Positions 9,801 to 10,452 of a stretch of 10,452 nt of DNA are shown piece after piece. Source of the stretch: Clostridia bacterium (GTDB taxonomy: Bacteria > Bacillota_A > Clostridia > Christensenellales > Aristaeellaceae); the NCBI GenBank assembly GCA_017412025.1, contig JAFQOY010000109.1, forward strand, positions 1 through 10,452, given 5' to 3'. Every line of letters begins with the position of its first letter. Positions within the stretch are counted from its first letter, which is position 1. Position numbers and translations under genes: made by a program. The notes under the pieces were generated by a model. That model saw only the letters and a list, made by a program, of their open reading frames with translations. It ran no database searches and was not told the origin of the DNA.

Positions 9801-10452
9801 GCAAGGTTTATTACAAGGGATTCAACAAGGACATGACGTGCCGAGGTTTCCAGTTTGAAGAGGGCAAGACCTATGAAGAAGCGGAAGCGAAGCTCTGTGA
9901 GAAGGGTTTCCATGCGTGCGAGAATCCGCTGGATTGTTTTTGTTACTATATCCCGGGCAATAGCGTGTATCACAAGGTTGAGCTTGAGGATGTATCGCCG
10001 GAGAAGAAGGGCGATGACAGCAAGGTTTGCGCGAAGAAGATCAAGGTCGGAGCGAGACTGGACGTTGCCGGGATCGTGAAGGCGCATTTTGACTATGTGA
10101 CCGAGCACTGTGAGAAGGTGGACGGAAGTGTCGCAGGAGATAACGAAGCGGTTGCGGTCGGCGAGAAGAAAGCCTGTTCCGCCGGTTATAAGGGCAGCGC
10201 GTCCGCCGGTGAGAGTGGCAGCGCGTCCGCCGGTGAGAGTGGCAGCGCGTCCGCCGGTTCTTGGGGTAGCGCGTCCGCCGGTTATAGTGGCAGCGCGTCC
10301 GCCGGTTATAGGGGCAGCGCGTCCGCCGGTTCTTGGGGCAGCGCGTCCGCCGGTTATAGGGGCAGCGCGTCCGCCGGTGAGAGTGGCAGCGCGTCCGCCG
10401 GTTATAAGGGCAGCGCGTCCGCCGGTGAGAGTGGCAGCGCGTCCGCCGGTGA
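9797..10452 (+). CDS. DUF7666-like phage protein with GSASAG repeats (3' end outside window)
   Basis: It starts at ATG 9797, overlapping the previous stop, and runs off the window after 218 codons. Residues ~1-110 match the layout I associate with the DUF7666 domain: YYKGFNKDMTCRGFQFEEGK, then CEKGFHACENPLDCFCYYIP, then GDDSKVCAKKIKVGA. From residue 133 the protein is a perfect 8-residue repeat, GSASAG plus a dipeptide, at least 11 copies. The dipeptides, in order starting after the partial CSAG, are YK, ES, ES, SW, YS, YR, SW, YR, ES, YK, ES. Short-period tails are common in such proteins and could form a solenoid or flexible stalk. Function and location are unknown. The Cys-rich head (Cys15, 34, 41, 47, 49) is conspicuous for a phage protein. 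Confidence 0.75.
   Translation, partial: MSKVYYKGFNKDMTCRGFQFEEGKTYEEAEAKLCEKGFHACENPLDCFCYYIPGNSVYHKVELEDVSPEKKGDDSKVCAKKIKVGARLDVAGIVKAHFDYVTEHCEKVDGSVAGDNEAVAVGEKKACSAGYKGSASAGESGSASAGESGSASAGSWGSASAGYSGSASAGYRGSASAGSWGSASAGYRGSASAGESGSASAGYKGSASAGESGSASAG
10193..10450 (+). repeat. 24-bp tandem repeat array (at least 11 units)
   Basis: The 18-base block GGCAGCGCGTCCGCCGGT recurs every 24 bases from 10193 to 10433. The only visible change is GGT for GGC in the first codon of the copy at 10265. The intervening six bases take only five forms: TATAAG, GAGAGT, TCTTGG, TATAGT and TATAGG. The array continues past the window end. Identical codon use between units indicates recent expansion or homogenisation, not old protein-level repetition. 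Confidence 0.95.

Noticed and set aside
10193..10452. CRISPR array
   Set aside because: The repeats are 18 bp with 6-bp variable slots drawn from five words and lie in frame within an ORF; CRISPR spacers are about 30 bp and unique.

Overview
The window looks like part of a temperate tailed-phage genome from a low-to-mid GC Gram-positive host, most likely a gut clostridium. The reasons are strong AGGAGG-type ribosome binding sites, phiLC3-type holin and amidase lysis genes, a tyrosine integrase beside a tRNA 3' end, XRE-type repressor logic, and a dense early region of tiny overlapping genes. The host assignment is inference. No replication or packaging gene is visible.

Left part (1-4064, + strand): the C-terminal part of a tail-associated SGNH hydrolase, then a lysis module (amidase endolysin with SH3 domain, coiled-coil lysis-cassette protein, phiLC3-type holin, small HTH protein) closed by a strong terminator at 2867-2906. 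A separate three-gene cassette of unknown function follows (2966-4064), between lysis genes and attachment site, where lysogenic-conversion cargo is often found.

Centre (4065-7000): an attP-like region holds the last ~35 bases of a tRNA gene (probably tRNA-Leu) flanked by paired 9-bp repeats that look like integrase arm sites. Then come the integrase gene (- strand), a candidate ~80-nt small RNA with its own promoter and terminator, a membrane-anchored HTH protein (- strand) with a cluster of TTCTCA/TGAGAA half-sites in its promoter, a 49-residue + strand gene, and an XRE repressor (- strand) whose promoter diverges from a perfect-consensus early promoter. Structural genes lie on one side of the att core and the integrase on the other, so the sequence is best read as circular or excised phage DNA, not an integrated prophage.

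Right part (7010-10452, + strand): an early operon starting with a small membrane protein, then at least ten short genes (HTH, ribbon-helix-helix, single-pass membrane and unknown proteins), several overlapping by 4 to ~30 nt. It ends in a truncated DUF7666-like gene carrying at least eleven perfect or near-perfect 24-bp repeats. Embedded on the opposite strand is a small gene with its own promoter and a near-perfect ribosome binding site (7288-7458); it seems to have suffered a one-base frameshift.

The window has two regulatory switches with different operator sequences (6165-6223 and 6896-6978), and many products have no assignable function.
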